Part shown: piece after piece, positions 11,501 to 21,781 of the stretch
Layout: every line of letters begins with the position of its first letter
Numbering within the stretch: the first letter of the stretch is position 1
Notes under the pieces: model-generated
Seen by the model: the letters and a program-made list of their open reading frames with translations, nothing else
What the model was told of the DNA's origin: nothing
Databases searched by the model: none
From: Pyrenochaeta sp. MPI-SDFR-AT-0127
Lineage: Eukaryota > Ascomycota > Dothideomycetes > Pleosporales > Cucurbitariaceae
Assembly (NCBI GenBank): GCA_020747015.1
Contig: JAGTJM010000094.1
Coordinates: 28,190 to 92,189 of the forward strand
Direction: 5' to 3'
DNA length: 64,000 nucleotides
Made by a program: the position numbers and the translations under genes

Positions 11501-12823
11501 CATCGGGATCTTCATCTCAGCACGTATGTGTAATGTAACAGGCATAAACTTTCGGTTTGAGCCATATTACTGTGCTCATATGATCACACTCGCCTTGACA
11601 ATACTCTAGATAGCATCGTGGAGCGCACGAGCAATCGAACAGAATTGTCACCACTCGAGGGTATCCTGTATTCACTTATCTATCATGCGTCAAGCGCTCA
11701 CCGCTTCGAGTTCCTTAGTGGACGTAGTCATGATGCTGTTGATTGTCTATCCTGGGGCAGGCGCGCTAAAGAGTGTATTTATACTGCTCTGAAGAGTACA
11801 TTTATTGCCGTATTACCGTGTTCATTAACAAGGTCAGTATGAGGAATTTCATCGAAAGATTATCAAGCGATAACTTTTTGAAAACTTCCTTCTCTGCATT
11901 CTCATGGTCTGACTGGTACGACGCACGCTATGTACCCTATAACACTTTTCTATGGCATATACATCATTATTTTTCTTTTTGTGTGTCTTTGTTTGTTCAG
12001 GGCATGCACGACAATTTGGCACATAGTACCACTATATGATTTACTATGAGGGGGCCAAATACTTCCTATATCCTATAGGTTGGCGAGATCAAAATCGATG
12101 TTGGAGTAGCCGAGACGTTCATGGTATGAGACGCTCCACCTTCAACAGTATCTGATATCGCGGAAGAGTGTTTCTATCACATAACGCGATTGAACGTTTA
12201 ATAAAGATAGGCTTTCGAGAGCCAATTCCTGGTAGGCACTTCAGGTTCTGTTTATTTGGTCAGTCTGGTCAATTCTAAATCTGTATTTGTATTGCCTAGT
12301 AGTGCAAAACATGGTACTTCGTGCCGTCATTGAAAATGTCCTAGTGCCGAATAGAATGGGCTTTTGTTGAGACTTTCTGAACGACATGGATGGCTGTTAA
12401 CCTTTCTGTAAATATTGTGTATGGTTTTCACTCAGAGCGTTAGTCCACTTGCAATGGAACTTTTATCCTGCAACTTGAATTACTTTTGACAACTTCGTCT
12501 TTTCTATACTCTGATCTCGAAGAGCCTGGAATTCTATTTTTATGATGATACTTACTAGGCCTCTTGGTGCGGTAAAATTCAGCCTGAGAATTTATCAAAA
12601 ATTCTCTTTCTCTAACTGTGCTCATAGTCAATTTTTTCATTTTGGTCATAATATCCACATGGCAGAACGAGAGTGAGTAAGCTTAGAATGGCTGTATAGA
12701 AATTTTAATTCTCTATACTCCGGATTGTAGATATTATGTCCACCACAGGCGAGCTTAACAAGTCCTATTTACAAGCGATGGAACCCCCAAACGCACGTGT
12801 AGCACTCAACTTACTAAACCTTA
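8535..12823. other. 4.3-kb gene-poor stretch
   Basis: I see no gene I can defend here. Several 60-155-codon open frames occur on both strands (for example reverse 9582-10040 and 10678-11145), but they overlap each other antisense, lack ATG-plus-intron logic and match no family I know. Base composition is ordinary up to about 11.3 kb and more AT-rich from 11.9 to 12.8 kb. The first 200 bp are the presumed promoter of the chitin deacetylase. Confidence 0.55.
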
Positions 12824-13292
12824 TCAGCAGGCAGGGAGAGAGCCTAAAATATATTAGCTGCTGTAGACAGACACCGTTTCTCATTTTGAAACCTACCAGA
12901 CCATGAAACATATTCTCCAAAAGCCAAAGCAACCCAGTTTCCCTTACCTGGCGAGGACGCAAGCTTCGCCCAACCCCTTGTCGATCGTTAGCACTCGACT
13001 TACAATGATACATCACCCATAGCACTTACTTATCACCATTGATGGTCTCGGTGTTGGTACGGGTAAAGCATTCGAGGCTAATCTTCGTGCCTTTCGCGAA
13101 CTGGCCAGGTGCAGAGCAGCTTGTCTTGGGGCATGTGCGGTAGCGCAGGCCGTCAACAACCACAGTAGCGCTGTTGGCGCGCTTCTCGAGATAGGAAGGG
13201 TCGCGAGGAACGCGGGCGAGGACTGTGGGATCCTGAGCGAGCGTAAGAGGGGCCAGGAGGGCGAGAGCAATGGTGGTAGCTGTGAATTTCAT
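12824..13292 (-). CDS. Small secreted protein with SH3-like (SH3b) fold
   Basis: Model: exons 13292..13030, 12976..12897 and 12843..12824, with introns 13029..12977 (GTAAGT, GCTAAC branch) and 12896..12844 (GTAGGT, GCTAAT, TTTTAG), 120 aa. A signal peptide at 1-19 (MKFTATTIALALLAPLTLA) is followed by a short pro-region ending in a dibasic LEKR, a likely Kex2 site. The domain then reads VVVDGLRYRTCPKTSC, GQFAKGTKISLECFTR, INGDKGWAKL, GNWVALAFGEYVSWSG and finally SLPAC. The pattern of Cys pairs, K-G-T-K-I and W-x-K-L is that of secreted bacterial-type SH3 domains common in ascomycetes, probably a wall- or glycan-interacting module. The last exon is only 20 nt and encodes SLPAC plus stop, so it is easy to miss. 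Role unknown; effector-like by size and secretion. Confidence 0.85.
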
Positions 13293-13403
13293 GATGATAT
13301 TTGGACTGTAGGTCGCTGCGAGGAGTCTTGATGAAGTTGAGGAATTTGAAGCTGGAGCTGGACTTGATGCTGTTGAGTGAGCTTTTCGACGACTTCGAGG
13401 ACA

Positions 13404-13411
13404 TATTTATA
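13404..13411 (-). promoter_or_regulatory. TATA box of the SH3-like secreted protein gene
   Basis: TATAAATA on the reverse strand, 112 nt upstream of the ATG at 13292. This distance is normal for a fungal TATA promoter with a short leader. Strong TATA boxes are typical of highly inducible secreted-protein genes. Position and sequence are observed; function is inferred. Confidence 0.5.
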
Positions 13412-14557
13412 CTCTTCATTGACCGCCATCTCTTGCACAAAATTGATCATGTACGTGGTATATCGGTTGTGCATTGTGCGTGGCGATACAGTTAGACGTT
13501 GTTTTCCAGAGTACATCCCATGCAATCGTGATGCCTTGCAGCCTTGAACCCTGTATGCTTGTACGGATAAGGCAACTGACCCTGGACAAGGGGTCAAGGC
13601 TGCCGAGAGCCTCCGCGCTACCAAGTTCGCTTCGCTCGCATTCGAAATCACAGACGCTGCCGCATCTAGCAAGACGCTATCCAAGGATAGCTCAGCTTTA
13701 ATTTCGAGATACCATTCGGCTTCGTGTTCCTGCATGTATACAACTTTGTCATCGTCTAGATCCCACGGTATATCGTACAGCTTGCATCAAAGCTCACATC
13801 TTGCACATTAATCTCACAGAGCTTCCTCTTTCGTCTTGCGTAGGGCTGCAAAACGGACGAACTAGATGTATCTAGGAAACTTCAACGATGCATGTGATAT
13901 TGAGACGGCAGTGGTCGGAGATGGGTTTGTCAAAAATTGTGAATCTGCTCTTCTACATCAGAAATCGTTGCGTTGATTCCCGGAGACAGATAGATTATAA
14001 AGCTCTAGTGCAGTAAAAAATCAATAGCGCATACCTCAAAGGGTTTGGCTTCAGCTTCATGAACCGTTAGATATGAATCGACAACGCGACTTGTATATAC
14101 CATCCGCCCAGATCATGGTAGCTTCAATTTGTTCACAACAAGCGCAAAGTGTATCCGGGCAGCTTGGAATTTGTATGCATAGTAAAGTTGTTGGATGGTA
14201 GAGTAGCCACGGTAGACTTCGCAATTATGAGATAGCATATGACTGCCATAAAGACATGCCCAGACATATGCTAGCGCCAATGAAATAGACCGATCGGCCG
14301 AGAAAACTATCCCAAAACATGCGTTCTCTAGGTAGTCGTACGCCTCCTCTTGGATGACACCCAAAAGAGGTTGAAAAGCCAAATGTGACGTAAAAGCCAA
14401 GACGGCACGTATCGCTTTGAGAAACCGAAATTGGGATCACGATCTGTTAGCCCTGAAAGGACACTGTCATAGTGCTATATCTAGACCAGCATTGGCCTTG
14501 AGAAATGGACGAGAGTAGAGCGAAACACGAAATTTGCGAAAGATCGTAGCATCAGCT
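13412..14557. other. Intergenic, no supported gene
   Basis: This lies between the SH3-like gene promoter and the 3' end of the Ayg1-like hydrolase gene. Open frames here (for example reverse 14113-14400) start with no ATG and have no motif. I see nothing functional beyond probable promoter and terminator sequence. Confidence 0.55.
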
Positions 14558-15769
14558 TCATTTCGAGGCCATGACCTCCTCCAACCACGGATATACAATG
14601 CTATTCGCTTCCGGATACCCCATATGCAGGCGTTGTTGAATGAACCTCATTTCCTTGGGGCTCCCATACTCGGCAAGCAGCATACTATCTTCAATCGGCA
14701 TGCAACCGTCTAATACGCCGTTTATTAGCAGTAATCTAGAACTCTTCAGGCCGTCTGAGACAACGGCAACGCCCTCGCCCTTGCCGCTGATCAGGCTGAA
14801 TTCATCCTGGCACTTTTCTTTCATCTCATCGAACGACTCGTAGCCATACTTTTGCGTGTACGCTTGTTCGAGACCAAAGGGATATTCGTGTTTATCTATT
14901 TGCTCAAGCCATTCGCGGCCAATGTAGTGATGTGTTCCTGCGCCGTGACCGACGCTGCCTATGAGATCATCTTTGTGCGTGTGCGCAAGGCGAATAGCGT
15001 AGTATCCGCCTGCTGATAAACCCCACGCGATGACTTTGTTCTCGTTCAAATATGGCGTCTCTTTGATCCATTCAAGAATCGAAGTGAATAATCGATCTGG
15101 TGACAGTGGATCGCGCTTGTTGGCCGGACAGTCGACTGTTGTGCCTGGGATGTCACAAATTACCGTTGCCCAGCCGCGGCTCAGGTGTTCCTGCGTGCGC
15201 TCCGTATTATCGGGACGATGGCCATCAAGCCCGGTTATGAGGAGAATAGTCGGAAACGGGCCATTACCAGTGGGCTTACGGATGTATAGAGGAATCTTCT
15301 TATGGTCGCCATTTGATGCGTACGTGTGCGGTATGATAACTTCCTCAATAGGAACATCCCAAAGTCTCGAGCCGCGAAGGTAAACCTCCTTCTGTTCCTC
15401 GAAAACTTTCTTTTTCAGATCCGTGCCGATGTAAGGGAAACGTGCTAATCTGAAAACGGCATTGGCATTGAGATATAGTCTCTTTGCTGCCTCTTTATCA
15501 TTGCTCTCTAACTCTTGCGCTTCTTTCACAAGTCGTTGCGCAGTGGGTAGAAATGCGTTAGTGTATGCGTCGTTAAATGGATCATTGATGTTATCTGCAA
15601 TGATTTGATTGAAGATGGGCTCAAAGTCTTCAAACTTGCCATCGTGGAATGGATACACGCCTTTGGTGCAAGGAAATTTCCATCGCTGTTCCCACAATTT
15701 CTGGATGCTACCGCGGTGGCCATAATCCTTCGTGAAAAGATCGCCTAGAATCCAGTTTCCATTAGGCAT
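14558..15769 (-). CDS. Ayg1-like alpha/beta hydrolase (polyketide chain-shortening type)
   Basis: Single exon, 403 aa from the ATG at 15769. The protein opens MPNGNWILGDLFTKDYGHRG, then W..RWKFPCTKGVYPFHDG, NAFLPTA, FPYIGTD, then the hydrolase core ITGLDGHRPDN and IPGTTVDCPA. The nucleophile elbow is GLSAGGYY (Ser252), with Asp354 in NGVLDGCMP and His382 in LHMGYPEA completing a Ser-Asp-His triad. Both length and blocks match the Aspergillus Ayg1 / Exophiala WdYg1 family, which hydrolytically shortens heptaketide naphthopyrone to tetrahydroxynaphthalene in DHN-melanin synthesis. The frame remains open 44 codons upstream, with an earlier possible start and a hydrophobic stretch. I prefer 15769 because family members begin at this block. 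No melanin PKS or other cluster gene is visible in the window, so the substrate may differ from Ayg1. It lies downstream of, and on the same strand as, the hydrolase gene at 16063. Confidence 0.88.
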   Translation of the reverse strand: MPNGNWILGDLFTKDYGHRGSIQKLWEQRWKFPCTKGVYPFHDGKFEDFEPIFNQIIADNINDPFNDAYTNAFLPTAQRLVKEAQELESNDKEAAKRLYLNANAVFRLARFPYIGTDLKKKVFEEQKEVYLRGSRLWDVPIEEVIIPHTYASNGDHKKIPLYIRKPTGNGPFPTILLITGLDGHRPDNTERTQEHLSRGWATVICDIPGTTVDCPANKRDPLSPDRLFTSILEWIKETPYLNENKVIAWGLSAGGYYAIRLAHTHKDDLIGSVGHGAGTHHYIGREWLEQIDKHEYPFGLEQAYTQKYGYESFDEMKEKCQDEFSLISGKGEGVAVVSDGLKSSRLLLINGVLDGCMPIEDSMLLAEYGSPKEMRFIQQRLHMGYPEANSIVYPWLEEVMASK

Positions 15770-16062
15770 TGTAGCGATAAGAATTGAAATGTGATCTATG
15801 TTCGCAAATAGAAATACAAAGAGTAGTAGTGCTGACAATAGTATATGTTGTTGTTCCTTCGCTGTATATACCTCTCCGGTGATAGCGGGGCCGGTCTCCA
15901 CGAGGTAGACGTCTCACATCACGGGCCGGTCGGACCCCCACAAGAACGATTTGCGCTGCAATGTTTACGCGAGCTGAATGAGAAACTTGGCGAAACCATC
16001 GTGATGAAGTAATGTGACAGTATGTTTCCGCACCGTAGTGCAATTATGTTCGTGCGTTGCTC

Positions 16063-17659
16063 TCAAACATGGTCCTCTTCCTCTTCAGATTTGCGCTTGG
16101 TGTACTCCCTCAGAACATGAACCAGCCTTGACCTTCCGTCTGCTCTTTCAAACACTTGGGCATGATCCACCGTGGGCCACCAAATCGTTTCCACCCCTGT
16201 GCCCTTCCACTTAGAGTCCTTCCAGCTCCGGTCTTCGTCCTTCAGATCGACACCATTGAGATACTTGCCAACAGTCTCAGTGTCCACAATTAGATCTCTA
16301 CCACCTAAGCTGACAGTAACGTCCCGGCCTCGCAGTTCATCCTCCCACAATATGTTCTGTGCCCAAAAAAAGTGACGGGCAAGAGTATGCGCGACCATCA
16401 TGTCCAATGAGGCGAACCAGCACAATTGGTGTTCATTAGCACCTTTCGGTCGTCGAGCCGTGAAGTTGTACGCAACGTCAGGCAGATGTAAGAGGAAAGT
16501 GACGGGATCGACGAAAAGAATCGGTCCAATCTTGGCCGCCGTAGTAGGGTTGTGTAGCAGATGAGTGGAGATCACAGAGCCGTAAGAGTGACTTGCAAGG
16601 ACGACCTTGTCGAATCCGTGACGCTCGAGAATCATGTTGATTTGGCGACATATTTCGTCTCTGCTAAGTATCTGCCCCGTCACACGAAAGCTGATAGGCA
16701 TCAACTCGACAGCGATTATGCCTACTTCGCCGTCCTGCGCTGCCTGAGGGTCATGCTTATTGATCTCCTCCAGCCATGTCACGTATGGATGCAGGCCAAT
16801 GCCAATTCCGTGTATAAATAGGATTGGAAGGCGTGTCTTCGATGTGTGTGGACGGTACCAGTAGCTGAGATCTGGCGCCGAGGAAATTTGGCGAGTGAAG
16901 AGACTTGCGAGTCGTGGGGGGAAGATGGCCAGGGAAGAACGGAGGGGTGTGCGAAAGAGGATGAAGCCGCTGTAGCGCAGTCGAGTTGCTGTAAAACTAT
17001 CAACGAGCATGACAATCTAAAGCATCGTTAGCGAGATCCTAAGCGACATCGTATAGTGAGCATACCATGTACCATAGGACTGGACGATGCGACATCTGGA
17101 CCTGGCCAACCGTCAATCGCAAACTCTGCGCGCTGCCCCAGCCCGGCTCCAATGTTCTTCCAAGCAGCGTCTGCGTCCCATCAGCATATTCGTCCAATTC
17201 CTCATCCTCAGCCTTGAGATCCTCTGGGTGGTCTTGCAGCCTCTTCCTCCTCACTTCCTCGCTTTCAGCGCCCCGGTTCATCAGGGCCCAGGCGAAGAAC
17301 TCGCGTACATTCTCCCTTCGCACCTCGCCTGGTCGTGCGCCCAAGAACCATCTGCTCACATAGTACTCTGGATGAGGGATTTTGTCCCAGCACTTCCAAA
17401 ACAGCGCCTTCCTCTCCTCTTTCTCGAGTAGTGGGGGGTGCTGCGCGGAGGCTTGGAGGGCGCGCTTGCGAGGCTGGTAGACGAGGAGCCAGAATGCCGT
17501 CTCGATGATGCTCCAGGTCAAGAGGAAGCGGCGAAAGGCGTTGTGTGGAGGGACAGCAATGCTGAAGGAGACCCAGAAGATGCTGAATGGCGTGATAGCG
17601 CGAAATGCGAAGATGACGGACCGGATGAAGATGTATTTTGGGATTGTGTTTTCGAGCAT
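16063..17659 (-). CDS. Membrane-anchored alpha/beta-hydrolase fold protein
   Basis: Model: exons 17659..17066 and 17016..16063 with a 49-nt intron (GTATGC donor, GCTAAC branch, TTTAG acceptor), 515 aa. Residues about 1-65 carry two hydrophobic segments (IFIRSVIFAFRAITPFSIFWV and RRFLLTWSIIETAFWLLVY). The first is a signal anchor. An acidic/charged linker with WDKIPHPEYYVSRWF follows, then the hydrolase core starting at PILFIHGIGIGLHPY (oxyanion HGIG at about 267-270). The nucleophile elbow is ASHSYGSV (Ser about 342), and candidate acid and base are in LGGRDLIVD and the C-terminal DHAQVF. This architecture is a recurrent fungal family of unknown substrate, presumably lipid- or ester-directed at a membrane face. 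The frame is open to a GTG six codons upstream of the chosen ATG. The Ayg1-like gene lies 293 bp downstream on the same strand; a functional link is not shown. Confidence 0.85.
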
Positions 17660-18642
17660 GGTGCTGGCGGGGCGCACAGCTGCGGCGATTACACTGTAGG
17701 ACTGATTATAAGCAAAACCATAGAAGGCTCAGCCGTGGTCTCTTGTAGAGCAGAGGCACAGGAGCTGCTCATGTGGCGCGACCATGGTGGTTTGTGATGG
17801 ATACTTGCATGGGTCGGTCGACACTTCCGTGACTGGCCGATGACGTGGGCTCCTTCTCAACGCTGCACGTCACGTTCCCACGGGTAAGCATTATCTTCTC
17901 GCGCATCCCATCACCACTTTTTTTTCATCACCAACAACATGGCACCAATTACAGCTTCTGCTGGCATATCCACACCCTCAATTGGCGATAAGACAATCTT
18001 CGCCCCAGTATTGACTTTTGTCCAGTTTCGCAAGCACCTCCGTATAAGGACTAGATTCAGGCAATTTAGGTCTTGTTGGACTTAGATGCAGTCCCCCTAC
18101 CCAAAGCAAACCATACATATCCTGGACCGCCAGTCTCATCCTCAGGGCATGTAACACTGAAACTGATTAGAGATTTCGGTTTCCCCTCTTCACATGCGTT
18201 CCTCGGCATTTTGTTCTTCCCCAAGTCTCATGACATGCCCTCTATCCCTTCTCAACGATCGATAGTGCCGTAATATCATGCGTAAGAACAAATTCAATCA
18301 CCATGTGCTTAGTCATACAGATCTGTGACCCCTCCTGCTATGTTTCGCGCCCGGGAGTCCCTAAATCCTCCTCGGCTTCTCATTCGATATTTGGAGAACG
18401 CGAGAATATACCTCAACAAAGTTTGCTCTGCCTCGTCGATAAAGCTAGTGGCAGCGTGTGTAGTGTCATTGTGTATTGCACATTTAATTCGCACGGCCTG
18501 CCCATCCGTTTGCAGCAGGCGTAGACTGCTCACTTATTCGAGGCTGCAGTTTTACTAAGCATGTCGTTCATTCTGACATAATCAAGACTATGAAGCAGCA
18601 GCTAGGTTGCGGATTTCGGTTGTTCCATGCGCCCTGTCGGCG
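17660..18642. other. Intergenic, no supported gene
   Basis: Contains the promoter of the membrane hydrolase gene. A short ATG frame of about 48 codons starts near 17939 on the + strand, with no motif. Nothing else is supported. Confidence 0.5.
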
Positions 18643-19201
18643 ATGAAGGTCCCGTCTCCATCAAGGGCATTTCATCTCCACGGGACGCGCCTCCCATCGC
18701 CTCATTGTAGAAGGTCAAACTAACAGCATTAATGATGCTATAGCTAGAGACAGCTCACTAATTCTCGCTGCGGCCATTGTTGAAGATCTAAGCTGGGTTG
18801 AAGTATTGCTAGGAGTTGCAGCGGACATCAATGGGCAAAATTCCTTAAATCATAGAATACTCATCTGCTGTGCTTGCCTGCACGGGAGAGAGGATATTGT
18901 CCAATACGTTATCGGCAATGGAGCTGATCCAAGTCGTGCAGATCTTAGCGGAGCATCTTTACTGCACTTCCTAGCTTTTCTGCGAGACGATACTGCTGAA
19001 GAGTTCGTTCGATGCCGAGCCGAGATCCGAAGTGGGATCCATGATCTAGCAAAACCGTTGGCCCAGAATTTCTATCCATGCGGAGACTTGGGGTACGAAG
19101 TTGTTCCGATTCATTGGGCCGTGAAGTTACGGCGCCCAAAACTTGTTTCGACGTTACTCAGTTGCGGTGCTAATCCAGTGCGATATGTTGCGTATGATTG
19201 A
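18643..19201 (+). pseudogene. Ankyrin-repeat gene relic
   Basis: The + strand frame is open for about 185 codons with no ATG near its start; a TGA lies just upstream. It reads as ankyrin-type repeats: SSLILAAAIVEDLSWVEVLL, ILICCACLHGREDIVQYVIG followed by NGADPSRADLSGASLLHFLA, and VPIHWAVKLRRPKLVSTLLS followed by CGANPV. The A..G...IV..LI..GAD.. signature is clear. There is no NACHT, HET or other partner domain in frame on either side, and the frame ends at a stop after VAYD. I read it as a fragment of a larger ankyrin or NLR gene left in the block that contains the HET-NACHT-ankyrin gene, although a spliced short gene cannot be excluded. Confidence 0.5.
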
Positions 19202-19876
19202 TACACGGGACAGGCCTCACATCTAGTTGAAGGACCTGTAACCACCTGTGCGTATATGGATTCAGTACTTACATGTGCAGTCTGCGATTATCAATCAGCG
19301 ATGGTTCAAGATATGATCCGACACTTGATAGCGTGCGACTGCGCACTCAGCCGGCACGAGATTCACGCTTCCGCGCTCCGCACTGGGAAGTTGAGAATGA
19401 TGTTAGTTTCACATTCTGTTACTCAGGCTGATTACTGTTGCAGGTGCCATAACAGATCATTGTATGTGAACAAACTGATATAAATCATTCGGGCTCTCTT
19501 TACATGAGGGACCCTCTCTTCACTTGTTTGATCGCGCTCCATAATGTGAAACCCATACTTTCATGCACGACTTGCTGCAGAAGGGCTACACCGTGGATGA
19601 GTTGCATGAGTTCCGTTAGCCGAATGCCTGACTACTATACCAAACTCAGGTAGCGAGCATATAAAGACTTTTGCGTGTTGGGTCATTAAGCAACTAAGAA
19701 GTAAATAAGCGCCCTGCTCTGCTTGATTGCTGCTCGATTGATAGATATAAACAAGTAGGTGCTCTAATTGCATCTTTCTTGATTGTCAGCGACCCCGATG
19801 GTGATTGTCCGTCACAATTGTTATGATCAGTGAGCGCAGCTATTAATGAGGTGGTCTTAGCGCAATGTGGCGGGCA
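19202..19876. other. Intergenic, no supported gene
   Basis: Lies between the ankyrin relic and the 3' end of the fusion gene ending at 19877. A 75-codon + strand ATG frame at 19256 (with several Cys and His) has no recognised zinc-finger spacing and no expected flanking exons. I do not call it. Confidence 0.5.
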
Positions 19877-21781
19877 TCACCATCCATGTTCACCGAGAGG
19901 TCGATTTGGTGTCTTTCCGAAATCTTCTTCTATGACATCCATGGACTTGAGGGTCGGCTCGCTGCGCAGCCTCCTCAGCAATGATCCATTTGGTAGCGGC
20001 CGACCTTTGCCTGCAGCGAGCATTTCGCTTCCTCGCTTCTGGTGCTCTTCAACCATTCGCGTATATCGCTTTCGATTTTGTGATTTCTCTTCTTGCAGCT
20101 TCTCAAACTTCCACCTGACACGAACAAGATCATGAAAAGCTTCTTGGAGAGAGTCTACGTCGTCTTCTCCTACTTCCCAAAACGCACAGCCTCTTGCAAG
20201 CGCCAGAGAGTATCCCTCTTGGGTGGAAACTTGTCTCTCATCTACCCAATTGCGATGGTTGCCCACAACCATTGTTGGAAGGACGTCCATGGCTTCCCAG
20301 TATTTGAATTGACGCCTATATTGATGGATGATGTCAAAGGAGTCTCGTGACTTAGTACTGTAAACCAACATGAATATATCGCCGAGTCGAGAATTAATGT
20401 CAGTATGTGGCTGATCAGCGATCTCAGGGATAACGTAGATCTGTAGATGAAGCGAGATACCATCTACCGTACATTCTTGGTTAACGTAGCCAACCCCGTA
20501 CATGTCTGTTACATATGGATCATGTGACCGACGCGCAAACTGTTAGTAGTGAGTCTACACTGTACGCGGCAGGTTATTCATTGTGAGAAATGCTACATAC
20601 CTTGGCGACTAGGCTATGTATATCAGCTTCGGGCGTGCCTTTGACCACAAGCGTGAGCTTAGTCGACGGGCGAACGTCGACCTCTGGGAAAAGAAGCGGT
20701 CCGCTTGGTAGAATGAGCTCGGCAGACGATGAGATATCCTGGGAGACTGTAGTGTGACCACTGTCAGAAGAAATGTCGATCGGAAGTGGCCAATTTGATT
20801 TGACCGACCAACGGGCCACTGGGGTGTCGTAGCTTAATTCATCAATGGCATAGTGATAGGCATTCGTGACATCGGCTCGGAACAGTGGAAGGGCTACTAC
20901 GGAGACGACGGAGAGGTCGGCAAGGCTGATATCTGATAGAGCAGACCACGCGTGCGACTGTGCTGTCGAGCTCCGGAACGAATAGTCGGCCGAATGTCGT
21001 TGAGCTTTGCGGTAGACCCTGGAGGCTTCCAGATCGTGCTCGAAGTGGGATCTTTGTCTGACTTGTATCGAGACTTTTGAGGATCTCCTCGGTCTATCCA
21101 CTTGTCTGGCATTGTCGATATCTTGTAGAATTGTTGCATTGGACGTGCGACTGGTGGGTCGGCGGGTAGTCACCGAATTGCATGTATCGCAGCCGTCTTC
21201 CAAGTGTGCTATCCGCCTTGCTAGGTCGGAATTGCTTGCCAGAAGTTTTTTTGTCACTGTCAAAAGCTCTTGTCGGTCGCGCTGTGCGTCCAAATCAGAG
21301 TCGCTGGCCATTTTTCGTCAGGTCGATCGAGATAAGCATGGCAACCTGCTCACCATTGAAGTATGTTCAAAATCAGATTTATCGTGATTTTGAATGATAG
21401 CAACCTTGAGACAAGCGCACCCAAATCATTTTTGTGCTTAGCCCATTGCGTGCGGATTCGCACAGAGTCCTTAGGGTCGGCATGCCCTAACTGATCGACG
21501 AGCGCTTCGAGCTCCGCAAACAGTAGCACGCCATCTGTGAAAGTAGCGACTAGTGCATCGATCTGAATCAGCTCCTTTCGCCGATGTGGAGAAGTATCGA
21601 GATTATCGAACAAAGATTGTAGGCCAGACAATATTGTACGGGTGTGCTTGATCTCCGTGACGATGGTTTGGGCGTGTTGGGGTGCGTGAACGTAAGCTGA
21701 GACAATCGGGCCCAGCGTCTCGGCAACCTTGCCGACCGCCGCTAGGATCCCGATGATGGCAGCAGATACCTCCAATGCCAT
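19877..21781 (-). CDS. Fungal NLR-type N-terminal domain fused to a degenerate Ras-like GTPase domain
   Basis: Model: exons 21781..21354, 21303..20601 and 20539..19877, with introns 21353..21304 (GTGAGC, CTGAC branch) and 20600..20540 (GTATGT, ACTAAC branch), 597 aa. Residues 1-143 form the all-helical domain that heads many fungal NLR-like proteins (MALEVSAAIIGILAAVGKVA, then hydrophobic helices through LILNILQ). A coiled-coil-like stretch and a Ser/Arg-rich linker follow. The last 240 residues align with Ras: beta-1 KLTLVVKGTPEADIHSL, effector/beta-2 region DPYVTDMYGVGYVNQECTVD, GDIFMLVYSTKSRDSFDIIH, MVVGNHRNWVDERQVS and a basic tail. The P-loop has no GKS/T, DTAGQ is absent, and NKxD is replaced by NHRN, so nucleotide binding is doubtful and this looks like a pseudo-GTPase. 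It lies 1 kb from the HET-NACHT-ankyrin gene on the same strand. I infer a role in signalling or allorecognition. Confidence 0.8.

Noticed and set aside
15770..15901. 44-residue N-terminal extension of the Ayg1-like protein with a hydrophobic segment
   Set aside because: Family members start at the MPxxWILGD-type block at 15769; the extension is more likely untranslated leader, though an alternative start remains possible.
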